Assembly: GCA_051201605.1 (NCBI GenBank)
Contig: CP179201.1
Location: 248,001-312,000 of the forward strand
Length of the DNA: 64,000 bases
DNA from: CABZJG01 sp902512685
GTDB lineage: Bacteria > Pseudomonadota > Alphaproteobacteria > Rhodobacterales > Rhodobacteraceae
Reading direction: 5' to 3'
Program-made: the position numbers and the translations under genes
Shown: positions 1 to 9,044 of the stretch, piece after piece
How the letters are laid out: each line of letters opens with the position of its first letter
How positions within the stretch are numbered: position 1 is the first letter of the stretch
The notes under the pieces: generated by a model
What the model was told of the DNA's origin: nothing
Databases searched by the model: none
What the model saw: only the letters and a program-made list of their open reading frames with translations

Positions 1-1
1 T

Positions 2-433
2 CTATTTCTGTTGGGATCATGTCTTTGGGCGGTTTACTCTGTATATTTTCGCCAAAGCGGTCTTAGTCCCGTTCATGGTTTGGTGATTGGGTTGTTCTGG
101 GGAACACTGGGATTAATGCCGTTTCTTTTATGGACAGGAAAAGTGAATTTTTCGACTGTTAGTGCCCCAGACATCGTATACATGGCCGTGTTGCAGGGTG
201 TTATTATTGCGGTGCTCGCACTGGTATTATATTCTTTTGCGGTGCGAAAACTAGGCGCTGCGCAAACTGCAGCATTCGGAGCTTTAACGCCAGTTTTAGC
301 ATTAATAGGCGGCGCGGTATTTCTAAATGAAACAATTACTTTTGTTAAAATAATTGGCGTTCTGCTGGTTGCAATCGGGGTTGTGATGGCCTCAGGCAGT
401 TTAGAGCGTCGACCTATATCCGATGCGGTATAA
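2..433 (+). CDS. EamA/DMT-family transporter, 3' part (truncated by window start)
   Basis: The reading frame is open from the first bases of the window, so only the C-terminal half (about 143 residues) of a longer gene is seen. It shows four hydrophobic segments separated by short charged loops, including a late helix pair rich in Gly/Ala (AAQTAAFGALTPVLALIGG) and a final helix near GVLLVAIGVVMAS. This is the pattern of the second EamA repeat of drug/metabolite transporters, inner-membrane exporters of about 300 residues. The substrate cannot be inferred. A TTG at position 11 could be mistaken for a start, but codons upstream remain open. It converges on pyrF with a 19-base gap. Confidence 0.75.
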   Translation, partial: LFLLGSCLWAVYSVYFRQSGLSPVHGLVIGLFWGTLGLMPFLLWTGKVNFSTVSAPDIVYMAVLQGVIIAVLALVLYSFAVRKLGAAQTAAFGALTPVLALIGGAVFLNETITFVKIIGVLLVAIGVVMASGSLERRPISDAV

Positions 434-452
434 TCAAAGCGCTTAGCCTTTT

Positions 453-1142
453 TTAGCCGATGCTTGATAATATATCGCGCGCCGCGTATGCAGGGTTGCT
501 GGCGCGGGTGATCGGGCGGCCCACGACGATATGATCTGCACCGGCCGCAATAGCATCTGCAGGGGTTTTGACGCGCTTTTGATCGCCTAGGTCTGCCCCC
601 AGCGGGCGAACGCCCGGCGTGACCACCAATTTACCTTCACTGCTTGGCAAACTGCGGATATGTGCCACTTCATGCGGCGATGCGATAACCCCATCCGCCC
701 CGGCCTCAAACGCGCGCTCGGCCCTTTCGATAACAAGGTCTTCTATCGCGCCAGATTTTATCAAACACCCGTCAAGGTCGGTGCGATCAAGCGAGGTTAA
801 AATGGTGACGGCAAGAATTTTTAGATCTTTGCCGCCTGCGCCCTCTTTGGCAGCGGCCACAACCTGCGGATCGCCATGCACGGTTAGAAAGTCCAGATCA
901 AATTGGGCCAATCCGCGTACGGCGTTCTCGACCGTTGCCCCGATGTCAAACAATTTCATATCAAGAAAAATGCGTTTGCCATGCTCGTGCTTAAGCTCAT
1001 TGGCAAGCCCCAATCCGCCCCCAGTGAGCATCCCAAGCCCGATTTTATAAAAGCTTACAGCATCCCCCAGCTTTTGGGTAAGGTTGAGCGCGCTCACCGC
1101 ATCGGGAACATCTAGCGCTACAATCAGCCGGTCATCGTTCAT
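453..1142 (-). CDS. pyrF: Orotidine 5'-phosphate decarboxylase
   Basis: Last step of UMP synthesis: decarboxylation of OMP in the cytoplasm. The 229-residue length is typical of the bacterial enzyme. The family's catalytic D-x-K-x-x-D array is visible as DMKLFDI (Asp61, Lys63, Asp66), the N-terminal strand LIVALDV carries the substrate-binding Asp, and the phosphate-binding end is VVGRPITRA near residue 207. The ATG start follows a purine-rich stretch. The gene stands alone on the minus strand, with a small hypothetical gene 54 bases upstream that may share its transcript. Confidence 0.95.
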   Translation of the reverse strand: MNDDRLIVALDVPDAVSALNLTQKLGDAVSFYKIGLGMLTGGGLGLANELKHEHGKRIFLDMKLFDIGATVENAVRGLAQFDLDFLTVHGDPQVVAAAKEGAGGKDLKILAVTILTSLDRTDLDGCLIKSGAIEDLVIERAERAFEAGADGVIASPHEVAHIRSLPSSEGKLVVTPGVRPLGADLGDQKRVKTPADAIAAGADHIVVGRPITRASNPAYAARDILSSIG

Positions 1143-1196
1143 CTGCCCTGCCTTCTATTTAATCAGAGGCGATATATGCAGTGAAGTAAAGCCGCG

Positions 1197-1466
1197 TCAA
1201 GCAACAAGCGCGTCTTCGAATGCGATGAGTTCCTTATTAAAGAAAACTTTCTCGATGCCGCTTGAAATTTCTGGAAGTTTTGCCAATTGCCGTTTGGCAT
1301 CCCTTAGCAGCTCAACTGCAATTTGTGCATCCCCTTTGGTATGTGGGCTTTTCTTACACTGCAATTGAATTATGGCCTCATTGGTGTGCATGCGCAAAAC
1401 AAAGGTGTTCAAGGTGTTGTCACCTTCAAAATCTGCTGGATAGTACTCGACATTGCGGATTTCCAT
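1197..1466 (-). CDS. Small conserved-looking hypothetical protein (89 aa)
   Basis: Unrecognised 89-residue soluble protein without signal peptide or membrane segment. It begins MEIRNVEYYPADFEGDNTLN and has a mixed alpha/beta composition with a helical, Lys/Glu-rich second half. The ATG is preceded at a good distance by AAGGAAAAGG, a strong ribosome binding site, which together with normal codon use argues for a real gene. It lies 54 bases upstream of pyrF on the same strand, so co-transcription is possible. I cannot assign a function. Confidence 0.6.
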   Translation of the reverse strand: MEIRNVEYYPADFEGDNTLNTFVLRMHTNEAIIQLQCKKSPHTKGDAQIAVELLRDAKRQLAKLPEISSGIEKVFFNKELIAFEDALVA

Positions 1467-1614
1467 GGCCTTTTCCTTCCCTAAAACCTCTTGCCTTTAA
1501 AGAGTGAAATTTCTTCATGGCATAAAAATGTTCTAATTCGATCTTCTTTCGCCCATTTTAAAGGCACTCTGCCGCATCTTCTAACGCCGCAATATTTCAA
1601 AGTGCTGCTACTGC

Positions 1615-1643
1615 CTTGACCGATCGCAGAGCAATTCCCATAT
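1615..1643 (+). promoter_or_regulatory. Candidate RpoH (sigma-32) heat-shock promoter of clpB
   Basis: CTTGACC at 1615-1621 and CCCATAT at 1637-1643 are separated by 15 bases. They resemble the sigma-32 -35 (CTTGAAA) and -10 (CCCCATNT) elements. The expected transcription start lies roughly 75 bases before the clpB ATG. clpB is a classical RpoH target, so position and gene agree; the call is by eye only. Confidence 0.55.
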
Positions 1644-1725
1644 CAATTATCACAAGGCCCTGAAAATGCGTGCTGTTGATCGGGCGCAAAAAGCAATTGG
1701 GCGCTTATATTAAAAGGAGATAACC

Positions 1726-4344
1726 ATGGACTTAAGCAAGTTCACGGAGCGCGCGCGCGGGTTTGTGCAAAATGCCCAAAGCATTGCGGTGCGAGAAGAT
1801 CATCAAAGATTAGAGCCATTGCATCTTTTAAAGGCCTTGGTGGATGATAGCGAAGGTTTTGCCGCAAATTTAATCGCCAGTTCTGGCGGTGACGCAGCGC
1901 AGCTTGCCGAACTGGTGGATCAAGCCTTTTCAAAACTTCCAAAAGTCTCGGGTGGATCACACCAGATGATTTTGGAGACCAGCACTGCAAAAGTGCTGAG
2001 CGAAGCAGAAAAGCTTGCTGAAAAAGCCAAAGATCAATTTGTGACGGTCGAGCGCATCCTGACAGCTTTGGCGGTGGTGCGCTCTTCAGCCAAAGATTTG
2101 CTGACAGCAGCCAAGGTGAGCGCGCAGAATTTAAATTTCGCCATCAATGATTTGCGCAAGGGCCGCACCGCCGACAGTGCCAGCGCGGAAGACAGTTATG
2201 AAGCCTTGGAGAAATATGCCCAAGATCTGACGGCTGCAGCCGAGGCGGGAAAAATAGACCCGATTATTGGCCGCGACGAAGAAATTCGCCGCGCGATGCA
2301 GGTTCTGTCGCGCCGGACCAAAAATAATCCAGTGCTGATTGGCGAACCGGGCGTGGGAAAAACAGCGATTGCCGAAGGGATGGCCTTGCGCATCGTCAAC
2401 AAAGATGTGCCGGAATCGCTGCGCAACAAACGCTTGATGGCGCTTGATATGGGCGCGCTCATCGCAGGTGCCAAATATCGCGGCGAATTCGAAGAGCGGC
2501 TTAAGTCGATTTTAACGGAAATTTCCGCGGCGGCAGGTGAAGTTATTTTGTTCATCGATGAAATGCACACGCTGGTGGGCGCGGGAAAATCAGAAGGCGC
2601 ACTGGATGCGGCGAATTTGATTAAGCCGGCTCTGGCGCGGGGTGAATTGCACTGCATCGGCGCCACAACGCTGGATGAATATCGCAAATATGTTGAAAAA
2701 GACGCCGCCCTTGCGCGCCGCTTTCAGCCTGTCTTAATCTCTGAGCCGACGGTTGATGATACAGTCAGCATCCTGCGCGGCATCAAGGAAAAGTACGAAT
2801 TGCATCATGGGGTGCGGATCACAGATGGCGCTTTGGTGTCGGCGGCGACCCTGTCGAACCGCTATATCACCGACCGGTTCCTGCCGGATAAAGCGATTGA
2901 TCTGGTGGATGAGGCTGCCAGCCGCCTGCGGATGCAGGTAGATAGCAAACCCGAAGAGCTTGATGCATTGGACCGGGAAATTTTGCAAAAACAAATCGAA
3001 GCGGAAGCGCTGCGCATTGAAAAGGACAAAGCCGCGCAAGACCGGCTTGCGGCGCTGGAAAAAGACTTGTCCGAGTTGCAGGATAAAAGCGCCACCATGA
3101 CCGCCCAATGGCAGGCAGAGCGTGACAAGCTTGCCGGTGCGCGCGATCTAAAAGAGCAACTTGACCGCGCACGCGCTGATTTAGAGCTGGCCAAACGTGA
3201 TGCCAATCTGGCCCGTGCAGGCGAGCTGTCCTATGGGGTTATCCCGCAGTTGGAAAAAGCCTTGGCCGAGGCCGAAATGGCTGACCGTCAGGGCATGATG
3301 GTGGAAGAAGCGGTGGACCCCGAACAAATCGCGCATGTGGTTGAGCGCTGGACCGGAATTCCGGTTGCTAAAATGCTCGAGGGTGAGCGGGAAAAGCTTT
3401 TGCGTATGGAAGACGCCTTGCAAAAGCGGGTGATTGGCCAATCGACTGCTGTGCGGGCCGTGGCCAATGCGGCACGCCGCGCGCGCGCCGGGCTGAACGA
3501 TGAAAACCGCCCACTGGGATCGTTTTTATTTCTAGGCCCCACCGGTGTTGGCAAGACCGAATTAACCAAGGCAGTTGCCAATTTCCTGTTTGACGATGAC
3601 GGCGCAATGGTGCGTATTGATATGTCCGAGTTCATGGAAAAACATGCGGTGGCGCGTCTGATCGGGGCGCCTCCGGGGTATGTTGGATATGATGAGGGCG
3701 GTGTTTTAACCGAAGCCGTGCGCCGCAGACCCTATCAGGTTGTGCTTTTTGACGAGGTCGAAAAAGCCCACCCGGATGTATTTAACGTGCTGCTTCAGGT
3801 TCTGGATGATGGGGTGCTGACCGACGGGCAGGGGCGGACGGTTGATTTTAAGCAGACCCTGATCATCCTTACGTCCAACCTTGGATCGCAGGCTTTAAGC
3901 GAACTGGCGCAAAGCGCAGATAGCGCAACTGCAAAACGCGATGTGATGGATGCGGTGCGATCGCATTTTCGCCCCGAGTTTCTAAACCGTTTGGATGAGA
4001 CAATTATCTTTGATCGTTTAAGCCGCGACGATATGAGCGGCATCGTCTCGGTGCAGTTGCAGTTGCTTTATAACCGTCTGTCTATCCGTAAAATTACCCT
4101 GTCGCTGAGTGATGCGGCGTGCAAATGGTTGGCGGACGAAGGCTATGATCCTGTGTTCGGGGCGCGGCCCTTGAAGCGGGTGATCCAACGCACCTTGCAG
4201 GATCCGCTGGCGGAAATGATCCTTGCGGGTGATATTGCCGAAGGTGACACGCTTGCGGTCGATGCCAGCACTGAGGGGCTTATTATCGGGGACCGCCTGA
4301 GCCGATCAAATCAACACCCGCCGGGTGAAGCGGTGCTACATTAA
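1726..4344 (+). CDS. clpB: ATP-dependent disaggregase ClpB
   Basis: Hsp100 chaperone that threads aggregated proteins through a hexameric pore together with DnaK. Domains in order: Clp N-terminal repeats (about 1-145); first AAA+ with Walker A GEPGVGKTA and Walker B ILFIDEMH; the ClpB-specific coiled-coil middle domain (about 400-530, rich in Lys/Glu/Ala); second AAA+ with Walker A GPTGVGKTE and Walker B VVLFDEVEKAH; and a C-terminal D2-small domain ending near residue 855. The 872-residue length fits ClpB rather than ClpA, which lacks the coiled coil. The start is fixed by AAGGAGATAACC ahead of the ATG. A sigma-32-like promoter lies about 100 bases upstream, and a strong hairpin terminator follows the stop. 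Confidence 0.97.
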   Translation: MDLSKFTERARGFVQNAQSIAVREDHQRLEPLHLLKALVDDSEGFAANLIASSGGDAAQLAELVDQAFSKLPKVSGGSHQMILETSTAKVLSEAEKLAEKAKDQFVTVERILTALAVVRSSAKDLLTAAKVSAQNLNFAINDLRKGRTADSASAEDSYEALEKYAQDLTAAAEAGKIDPIIGRDEEIRRAMQVLSRRTKNNPVLIGEPGVGKTAIAEGMALRIVNKDVPESLRNKRLMALDMGALIAGAKYRGEFEERLKSILTEISAAAGEVILFIDEMHTLVGAGKSEGALDAANLIKPALARGELHCIGATTLDEYRKYVEKDAALARRFQPVLISEPTVDDTVSILRGIKEKYELHHGVRITDGALVSAATLSNRYITDRFLPDKAIDLVDEAASRLRMQVDSKPEELDALDREILQKQIEAEALRIEKDKAAQDRLAALEKDLSELQDKSATMTAQWQAERDKLAGARDLKEQLDRARADLELAKRDANLARAGELSYGVIPQLEKALAEAEMADRQGMMVEEAVDPEQIAHVVERWTGIPVAKMLEGEREKLLRMEDALQKRVIGQSTAVRAVANAARRARAGLNDENRPLGSFLFLGPTGVGKTELTKAVANFLFDDDGAMVRIDMSEFMEKHAVARLIGAPPGYVGYDEGGVLTEAVRRRPYQVVLFDEVEKAHPDVFNVLLQVLDDGVLTDGQGRTVDFKQTLIILTSNLGSQALSELAQSADSATAKRDVMDAVRSHFRPEFLNRLDETIIFDRLSRDDMSGIVSVQLQLLYNRLSIRKITLSLSDAACKWLADEGYDPVFGARPLKRVIQRTLQDPLAEMILAGDIAEGDTLAVDASTEGLIIGDRLSRSNQHPPGEAVLH

Positions 4345-4369
4345 AGCATCTTGGGGCTTGAAACAGATC

Positions 4370-4398
4370 AAAGGGCGGGGTGTAAACCGCGCCCTTTT
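4370..4398. terminator. Bidirectional terminator between clpB and malonyl-CoA synthase
   Basis: An 11-base stem (one mismatch) with arms 4370-4380 and 4387-4397, a six-base loop TGTAAA, then a short T run (TTTT ends the 3' arm). An A run on the other side suits the converging minus-strand gene as well. It sits between two convergent stops. Confidence 0.75.
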
Positions 4399-4416
4399 GC
4401 GTTTCATGTGCCAGCT

Positions 4417-5943
4417 TTAGTCTGTGGTCGTGGGCTGAAAAAGCGCTTGATACTGGGTTCGTAATTGCGCCTTTTGGACTTTGCCCATTGTGTTTCGTGG
4501 CAACTGGGGCACAATCTGATAGGATCGCGGCTGTTTGAACTTGGCCAGTTTTTCCTGCATTTCGTTAGCAAGGTTGTTTGGGTTTATATCGGCATCAGGC
4601 TCGGCCACAACAACCGCCACCACCGTTTCGCCAAAATCAGGGTGCGGCACGCCGATAACAGCAGTTTCAAGCACCCCAGAAAGATCATCGAGCGCCGCTT
4701 CGATTTCTTTGGGATAGATATTAAAGCCGCCCGAAATAATTAGATCTTTGTCCCGGCCCACAATTTGAAAATACCCGTCCTGATCGACCTGCCCAAGGTC
4801 GCCAGTGATGAAAAATCCATCTGCGCGCAGTTCTGCTGCGGTTTTTTCGGGCATTTTCCAATAGCCTTTAAATACATTTGGCCCGCGCACCTCAATTATG
4901 CCAATCCCGCCCAACGGCAGGGGCTGGCCCGTTTCGGGATCTGTTATTTTCACCTCAATCCCGGGCAGGGGATGCCCGACTGTGCCCGCGCGTCGTTCGC
5001 CGCAATAGGGGTTTGAGGTGATCATATTGGTTTCGGTCATCCCGTAGCGCTCAAGTATGCGGTGGCCGGTGCGCTGTGCAAACTGTTTGTGGGTTTCGGC
5101 CAGCAGCGGCGCGCTTCCGGAAATGAACAGCCGCATATTTCGGGTGGCCGTCTGGTCAAACTTTGGGTCATCCAGCAAACGGGTGTAAAATGTGGGTACG
5201 CCCATCAAGGCGGTTGATGATGACATATCGCGGATCAAAGCGCTGCGATCAAAGTTTGGATAAAACCGCATCGCACAGCCGGTTAAAAGGCAAATATTGG
5301 TGGCGACAAATAATCCGTGGGTGTGAAAAATTGGTAACGCATGCAGCAGCACGTCGGATTTGGAAAACTGCCAATAGTCGGCCAGCGTTTGCGCATTCGA
5401 CAAAAGGTTGTTTTGACTCAGCATTGCCCCTTTGGACCGGCCTGTGGTGCCTGATGTATAAAGAAAGGCTGCCAGATCATCGGCAGTGCGAGGGCAAATA
5501 TCGAAACGGTCCGGCTGATCATCCGCGCGCTCGCAAAAGCTACCAGAGCCATCTGCATTCAGCACCAACAGCTCGGCCCTATACTTGGCGGCTAACGGCG
5601 TCAGGGTTTCGTATGCCGCGCCGTCACATAGCATCATTTCAGCGCCAGAGTTTTCAATAAAATAGTCGATTTCCGCCGCTGTATATCCGCTGTTCAGCGG
5701 TAAAAAAATCACCCCGGCGGCAACGCATGCAGCATAAACCGCAAGCGCTTGGGGTGACTTTTCCACCTGCACGGCCAAGCGGCTGCCAGGCGTCAAACCT
5801 GCGCTTGTCAGGACATGGGCAAATTGCGCGCTGCGGCGCAAAAACTGATCATGGGTCCAACGGGTCTGATCGGGCAGGATCAAAAATGTGGTTTGGGCAT
5901 TTTCGTAGGGCTTGAACAGCGCATCATAAAGCGGATTTGTCAT
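4417..5943 (-). CDS. Malonyl-CoA synthase-type AMP-forming acyl-CoA ligase
   Basis: ANL-superfamily adenylating enzyme (508 residues) that activates a carboxylic acid to its CoA thioester via an acyl-AMP. The A3 signature YTSGTTGRSKGAML lies near residue 163, the A5 region ERYGMTE near 297, the A8 motif TGDLGQVDQDGYFQIVGR near 390, and the catalytic lysine near the C-terminus in RNTMGKVQK. Overall sequence and length match MatB-type malonyl-CoA synthases common in Rhodobacterales; the exact substrate (malonate or methylmalonate) is inferred. It starts 16 bases after aroQ on the same strand, so the two are probably co-transcribed. Confidence 0.8.
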   Translation of the reverse strand: MTNPLYDALFKPYENAQTTFLILPDQTRWTHDQFLRRSAQFAHVLTSAGLTPGSRLAVQVEKSPQALAVYAACVAAGVIFLPLNSGYTAAEIDYFIENSGAEMMLCDGAAYETLTPLAAKYRAELLVLNADGSGSFCERADDQPDRFDICPRTADDLAAFLYTSGTTGRSKGAMLSQNNLLSNAQTLADYWQFSKSDVLLHALPIFHTHGLFVATNICLLTGCAMRFYPNFDRSALIRDMSSSTALMGVPTFYTRLLDDPKFDQTATRNMRLFISGSAPLLAETHKQFAQRTGHRILERYGMTETNMITSNPYCGERRAGTVGHPLPGIEVKITDPETGQPLPLGGIGIIEVRGPNVFKGYWKMPEKTAAELRADGFFITGDLGQVDQDGYFQIVGRDKDLIISGGFNIYPKEIEAALDDLSGVLETAVIGVPHPDFGETVVAVVVAEPDADINPNNLANEMQEKLAKFKQPRSYQIVPQLPRNTMGKVQKAQLRTQYQALFQPTTTD

Positions 5944-5959
5944 AAAAGTACGCCGGTTT

Positions 5960-6403
5960 TTAGCTCTGCGCTAAAAGTTGCCCCATCCTATGCATGGCCA
6001 GGCTATATCCTTGGGCCCCACAGCCGGCTATGACGCCGTTTGCGCGCAGCGATACATACGAATGATGACGAAAGCTTTCGCGGCGATGGATATTTGAGAC
6101 ATGCACCTCGATAACCGGTCCATCAAACATGTTTAGCGCATCCAGAATAGCAACTGAGGTGTGGCTATAGCCTGCTGGATTGATGATAATCCCGTCGGCA
6201 CTGGTACGTGCCTCTTGGATCCAATCTATAAGCTGGCCTTCATGATTAGACTGTTTAAGACTTACTTCAAAGCCCAGCTTGGTGCCTACAGCCTGACATT
6301 GCGCCAAAACATCCTCAAGCGTGTCGTGGCCGTAAAGCTCTGGCTCACGGGTGCCCAACAGGTTCAAGTTTGGCCCATTAAGAATTCGGATATGTTTCGC
6401 CAT
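5960..6403 (-). CDS. aroQ: Type II 3-dehydroquinate dehydratase
   Basis: Third step of the shikimate pathway: trans-dehydration of 3-dehydroquinate. At 147 residues it has the usual size of the dodecameric type II enzyme. Visible hallmarks are GPNLNLLGTRE at the N-terminus, the catalytic tyrosine Tyr24 on the flexible lid (PELYGHD), the asparagine/Gly-rich NPAGYSHTSVA near residue 76, and the catalytic histidine in EVHVSNIHRRESFRHHS. The ATG is preceded by AAGGAAA. It lies between uppP and the malonyl-CoA synthase gene on one strand with short gaps. Confidence 0.96.
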   Translation of the reverse strand: MAKHIRILNGPNLNLLGTREPELYGHDTLEDVLAQCQAVGTKLGFEVSLKQSNHEGQLIDWIQEARTSADGIIINPAGYSHTSVAILDALNMFDGPVIEVHVSNIHRRESFRHHSYVSLRANGVIAGCGAQGYSLAMHRMGQLLAQS

Positions 6404-6465
6404 GATGCGATTTCCTTTTGCTGGCTGGCAGTCTTAAGATGCTTATGCCATGGGATGCAAGTAAA

Positions 6466-7272
6466 TTAAAGATAGGCCCATAGGATCAGGCCAGCGCCCA
6501 GAATAACCCGGTAGATGACATAGGGTGTGAAGCTGATCGATTTTAGCAGGCGCATCATCAACCCGAGCGCAATAAAGGCCGAAACTGCAGCAAATCCTGC
6601 GGCGCTGGCTGCGTTGCCCAATGCAGAGGTTTCAACCGTGCCGATCACATCCAAGCTTGATAGCCCGCCTGCCGCAAGGATTACCGGCACAGACATGAGC
6701 ATTGAAAGCCGCGCAGCATCGCGGCGCTGATAGCCCATAAGGCGCGCACCTGTGATGGTAATTCCCGACCGTGATGTGCCCGGAATCAACGCCAATGCCT
6801 GCCACAGGCCCAAGATGATTGCCTGACGCAGGCTCCACTCGGCGGCAGGTTTTGGACGATCCGCTGTCCGATCGGCCCACCATAAAAGCAGCCCAAATCC
6901 CAGCATCGCCCAACCGATTAGTGCAACATTGTCGCGCATGGCCAAATCAAACCCTGTGAGTTTTAGGCCAAGTCCAAACAGAACCGCAGGAACGGTTGCA
7001 ACAATCAAACACAGCGCCAATTGGGCATCGGTGGAATTGGCTTTGCGGCGGCTCAACTCGAGCAAGCCGTTTAAAACACGCAGCATGTCCTGCCAGAAAT
7101 AGGTCATTACCGCCACCAGTGTTCCTAAATGTACCGCAACATCAATAAGTTGGCCTTGGTCCTGTAAATTTGTGAGGTTGGGCAAAAGAATAAGATGCGC
7201 GCTTGAGGAAATAGGCAGAAATTCGGTCACGCCTTGGATAATTGCCAGTAAAATCAGATGGAGAATTGGCAT
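6466..7272 (-). CDS. uppP: Undecaprenyl-diphosphatase UppP (BacA)
   Basis: Integral membrane phosphatase that recycles undecaprenyl pyrophosphate for peptidoglycan and other envelope polymers. The family motifs are clear: GVTEFLPISSSAHL near residues 15-28 and PGTSRSGITITGA near 164. Eight or so hydrophobic helices span its 268 residues. I place the start at the ATG at 7272; one codon earlier is a TTG that also keeps the frame open. It may head a uppP-aroQ-malonyl-CoA synthase transcript (62 bases to aroQ). Confidence 0.95.
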   Translation of the reverse strand: MPILHLILLAIIQGVTEFLPISSSAHLILLPNLTNLQDQGQLIDVAVHLGTLVAVMTYFWQDMLRVLNGLLELSRRKANSTDAQLALCLIVATVPAVLFGLGLKLTGFDLAMRDNVALIGWAMLGFGLLLWWADRTADRPKPAAEWSLRQAIILGLWQALALIPGTSRSGITITGARLMGYQRRDAARLSMLMSVPVILAAGGLSSLDVIGTVETSALGNAASAAGFAAVSAFIALGLMMRLLKSISFTPYVIYRVILGAGLILWAYL

Positions 7273-7485
7273 CAAAGCAACCCTGTTGAAGTCTGCCCAT
7301 AGCTATAAAGACTGGCTTTAGAAAGAAAAGGATTATTTTTAGGTCCGAATCGGTTCTAAAAAAAGTTGTTGAACCATATTTTAAGAAGCAGTAAGGTCAA
7401 AATTTCTAAAATAGGTCAGCATATTTGACTTTTATTGTGTGCTGGTTTCCTCTAAAGACTGCAAGATTGGAATTGGAGATCCTAA

Positions 7486-8961
7486 ATGGCCAAGCAACCT
7501 ATGCTAAAATTCGTGTCGCTCGACAGATCGATGCCGGAAAAACGCAGTGCTGTAAGTAGAGCGCAGGATTTTCAGGAAATTTATGCTGAGTTTGCGGCTG
7601 CGAAAGCGCAAGAACAAGCCAGCCGTTGTAGCCAATGCGGCGTACCTTATTGTCAGTCGCATTGTCCGTTGCACAACAATATACCGGATTGGCTTTTGCT
7701 CACGGCCGAGGGCCGTCTGCAAGAGGCTTATGACGTAGCCCAGGCAACCAATACCTTTCCCGAAATTTGCGGCCGGATTTGTCCCCAGGATCGGCTATGT
7801 GAAGGCAATTGCGTGATTGAACAATCGGGACATGAAACTGTGACTATCGGTGCAGTTGAAAAGTATATCACCGATACGGCTTGGGAAAATGGCTGGGTAA
7901 AAGCAATCACACCGATCACCGAGCGTGACCAATCCGTTTCCATTATCGGCGCTGGCCCCGGCGGGCTGGCTGCGGCGGATCACCTGCGGCGCGCCGGTAT
8001 CCAAGTGACGGTTTATGACCGTTATGACCGGGCTGGCGGGCTGCTTACCTATGGGATCCCAGGCTTTAAGTTAGAAAAAGACGTGGTGCTGAGGCGCAAC
8101 GAGCAATTGATTGCCGGAGGAATAAACCTAAAACTGAATTGTGACATCGGCCGTGATGTGACCTTTGACGAGCTGCGCACCGCTCATGACGCCATCATTA
8201 TTGCAACAGGTGTCTATAAAATTCGTGATTTGGACATCGCCGGCAGCACTCTTGATGGCGTGGTACAGGCTTTAGATTTTCTTACGGTTTCGAATCAAAT
8301 TAATTTTGGCGACAAACTCCCACATTTTGAAAACAGCGCCCTTAATGCCAGAAATAAAAAAGTCGTAGTCATCGGCGGTGGCGACACTGCCATGGACTGT
8401 GTGCGCACGGCTATCCGCCAAGGGGCGACGTCGGTAAAGTGCCTTTATCGACGGGATCGCGCAAATATGCCCGGGTCCCAGCGCGAGGTTCAAAATGCAG
8501 AAGAAGAGGGCGTTATTTTCGAATGGCTCTCGGCACCTGAAGGTTTTGTAAACAATGCCAGTGTAACCTCTGCGACGCCCGAAGCCACTCAAAATGGGGC
8601 TGTTAAGGGCGTCTTGGCCAAAAAGATGCACCTTGGCGCACCTGATGTCAGCGGGCGCCGCCAGCCCGAGATGATCGAGGGCAGCGATTATGTAGAAGAG
8701 GCTGATCTGGTAATTAAAGCCTTGGGATTTGAACCAGAGGATTTACCAACACTGTTTGATCAACCCGAGCTGCCAGTTACCCGTTGGGGCACCATCAAAG
8801 CAGATTTCGGAACCGGGAAAACCGACATGCCGGGCGTTTATGCAGTTGGTGATATTGTCCGCGGTGCGTCGCTGGTTGTCTGGGCCATTAAAGACGGCCG
8901 CGATACAGCAGAGGCCATTTTAAAAGACTTGGCACCAGCCGCCTCATTTGCAGCCGAATGA
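7486..8961 (+). CDS. gltD: Glutamate synthase (NADPH) small subunit
   Basis: Beta subunit of NADPH-GOGAT: passes electrons from NADPH through FAD and Fe-S clusters to the large subunit for conversion of 2-oxoglutarate plus glutamine to two glutamates. The N-terminal part has two cysteine clusters, CSQCGVPYCQSHCPLHNN (about residue 47) and CGRICPQDRLCEGNC (about 94). The FAD motif is SIIGAGPGGLAAADHLRRAG (about 150) and the NADPH motif VVVIGGGDTAMDC (about 290). Length 491 is normal. gltB follows after 83 bases on the same strand. The order gltD then gltB is the reverse of E. coli. Confidence 0.97.
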   Translation: MAKQPMLKFVSLDRSMPEKRSAVSRAQDFQEIYAEFAAAKAQEQASRCSQCGVPYCQSHCPLHNNIPDWLLLTAEGRLQEAYDVAQATNTFPEICGRICPQDRLCEGNCVIEQSGHETVTIGAVEKYITDTAWENGWVKAITPITERDQSVSIIGAGPGGLAAADHLRRAGIQVTVYDRYDRAGGLLTYGIPGFKLEKDVVLRRNEQLIAGGINLKLNCDIGRDVTFDELRTAHDAIIIATGVYKIRDLDIAGSTLDGVVQALDFLTVSNQINFGDKLPHFENSALNARNKKVVVIGGGDTAMDCVRTAIRQGATSVKCLYRRDRANMPGSQREVQNAEEEGVIFEWLSAPEGFVNNASVTSATPEATQNGAVKGVLAKKMHLGAPDVSGRRQPEMIEGSDYVEEADLVIKALGFEPEDLPTLFDQPELPVTRWGTIKADFGTGKTDMPGVYAVGDIVRGASLVVWAIKDGRDTAEAILKDLAPAASFAAE

Positions 8962-9044
8962 TCTGGATCACGTAGATCAAATAAAAAGGTGCCTAAAGGC
9001 ATCAAGTAAAAATGCTAGCCGTTCGCCGTTAAAGGAGACATGCC

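Noticed and set aside
619..1050. Long plus-strand frame opposite pyrF
   Set aside because: Shadow of pyrF with Ser/Ala/Pro/Arg-rich composition typical of antisense translation; same reasoning for the many frames opposite clpB, gltB and other genes.
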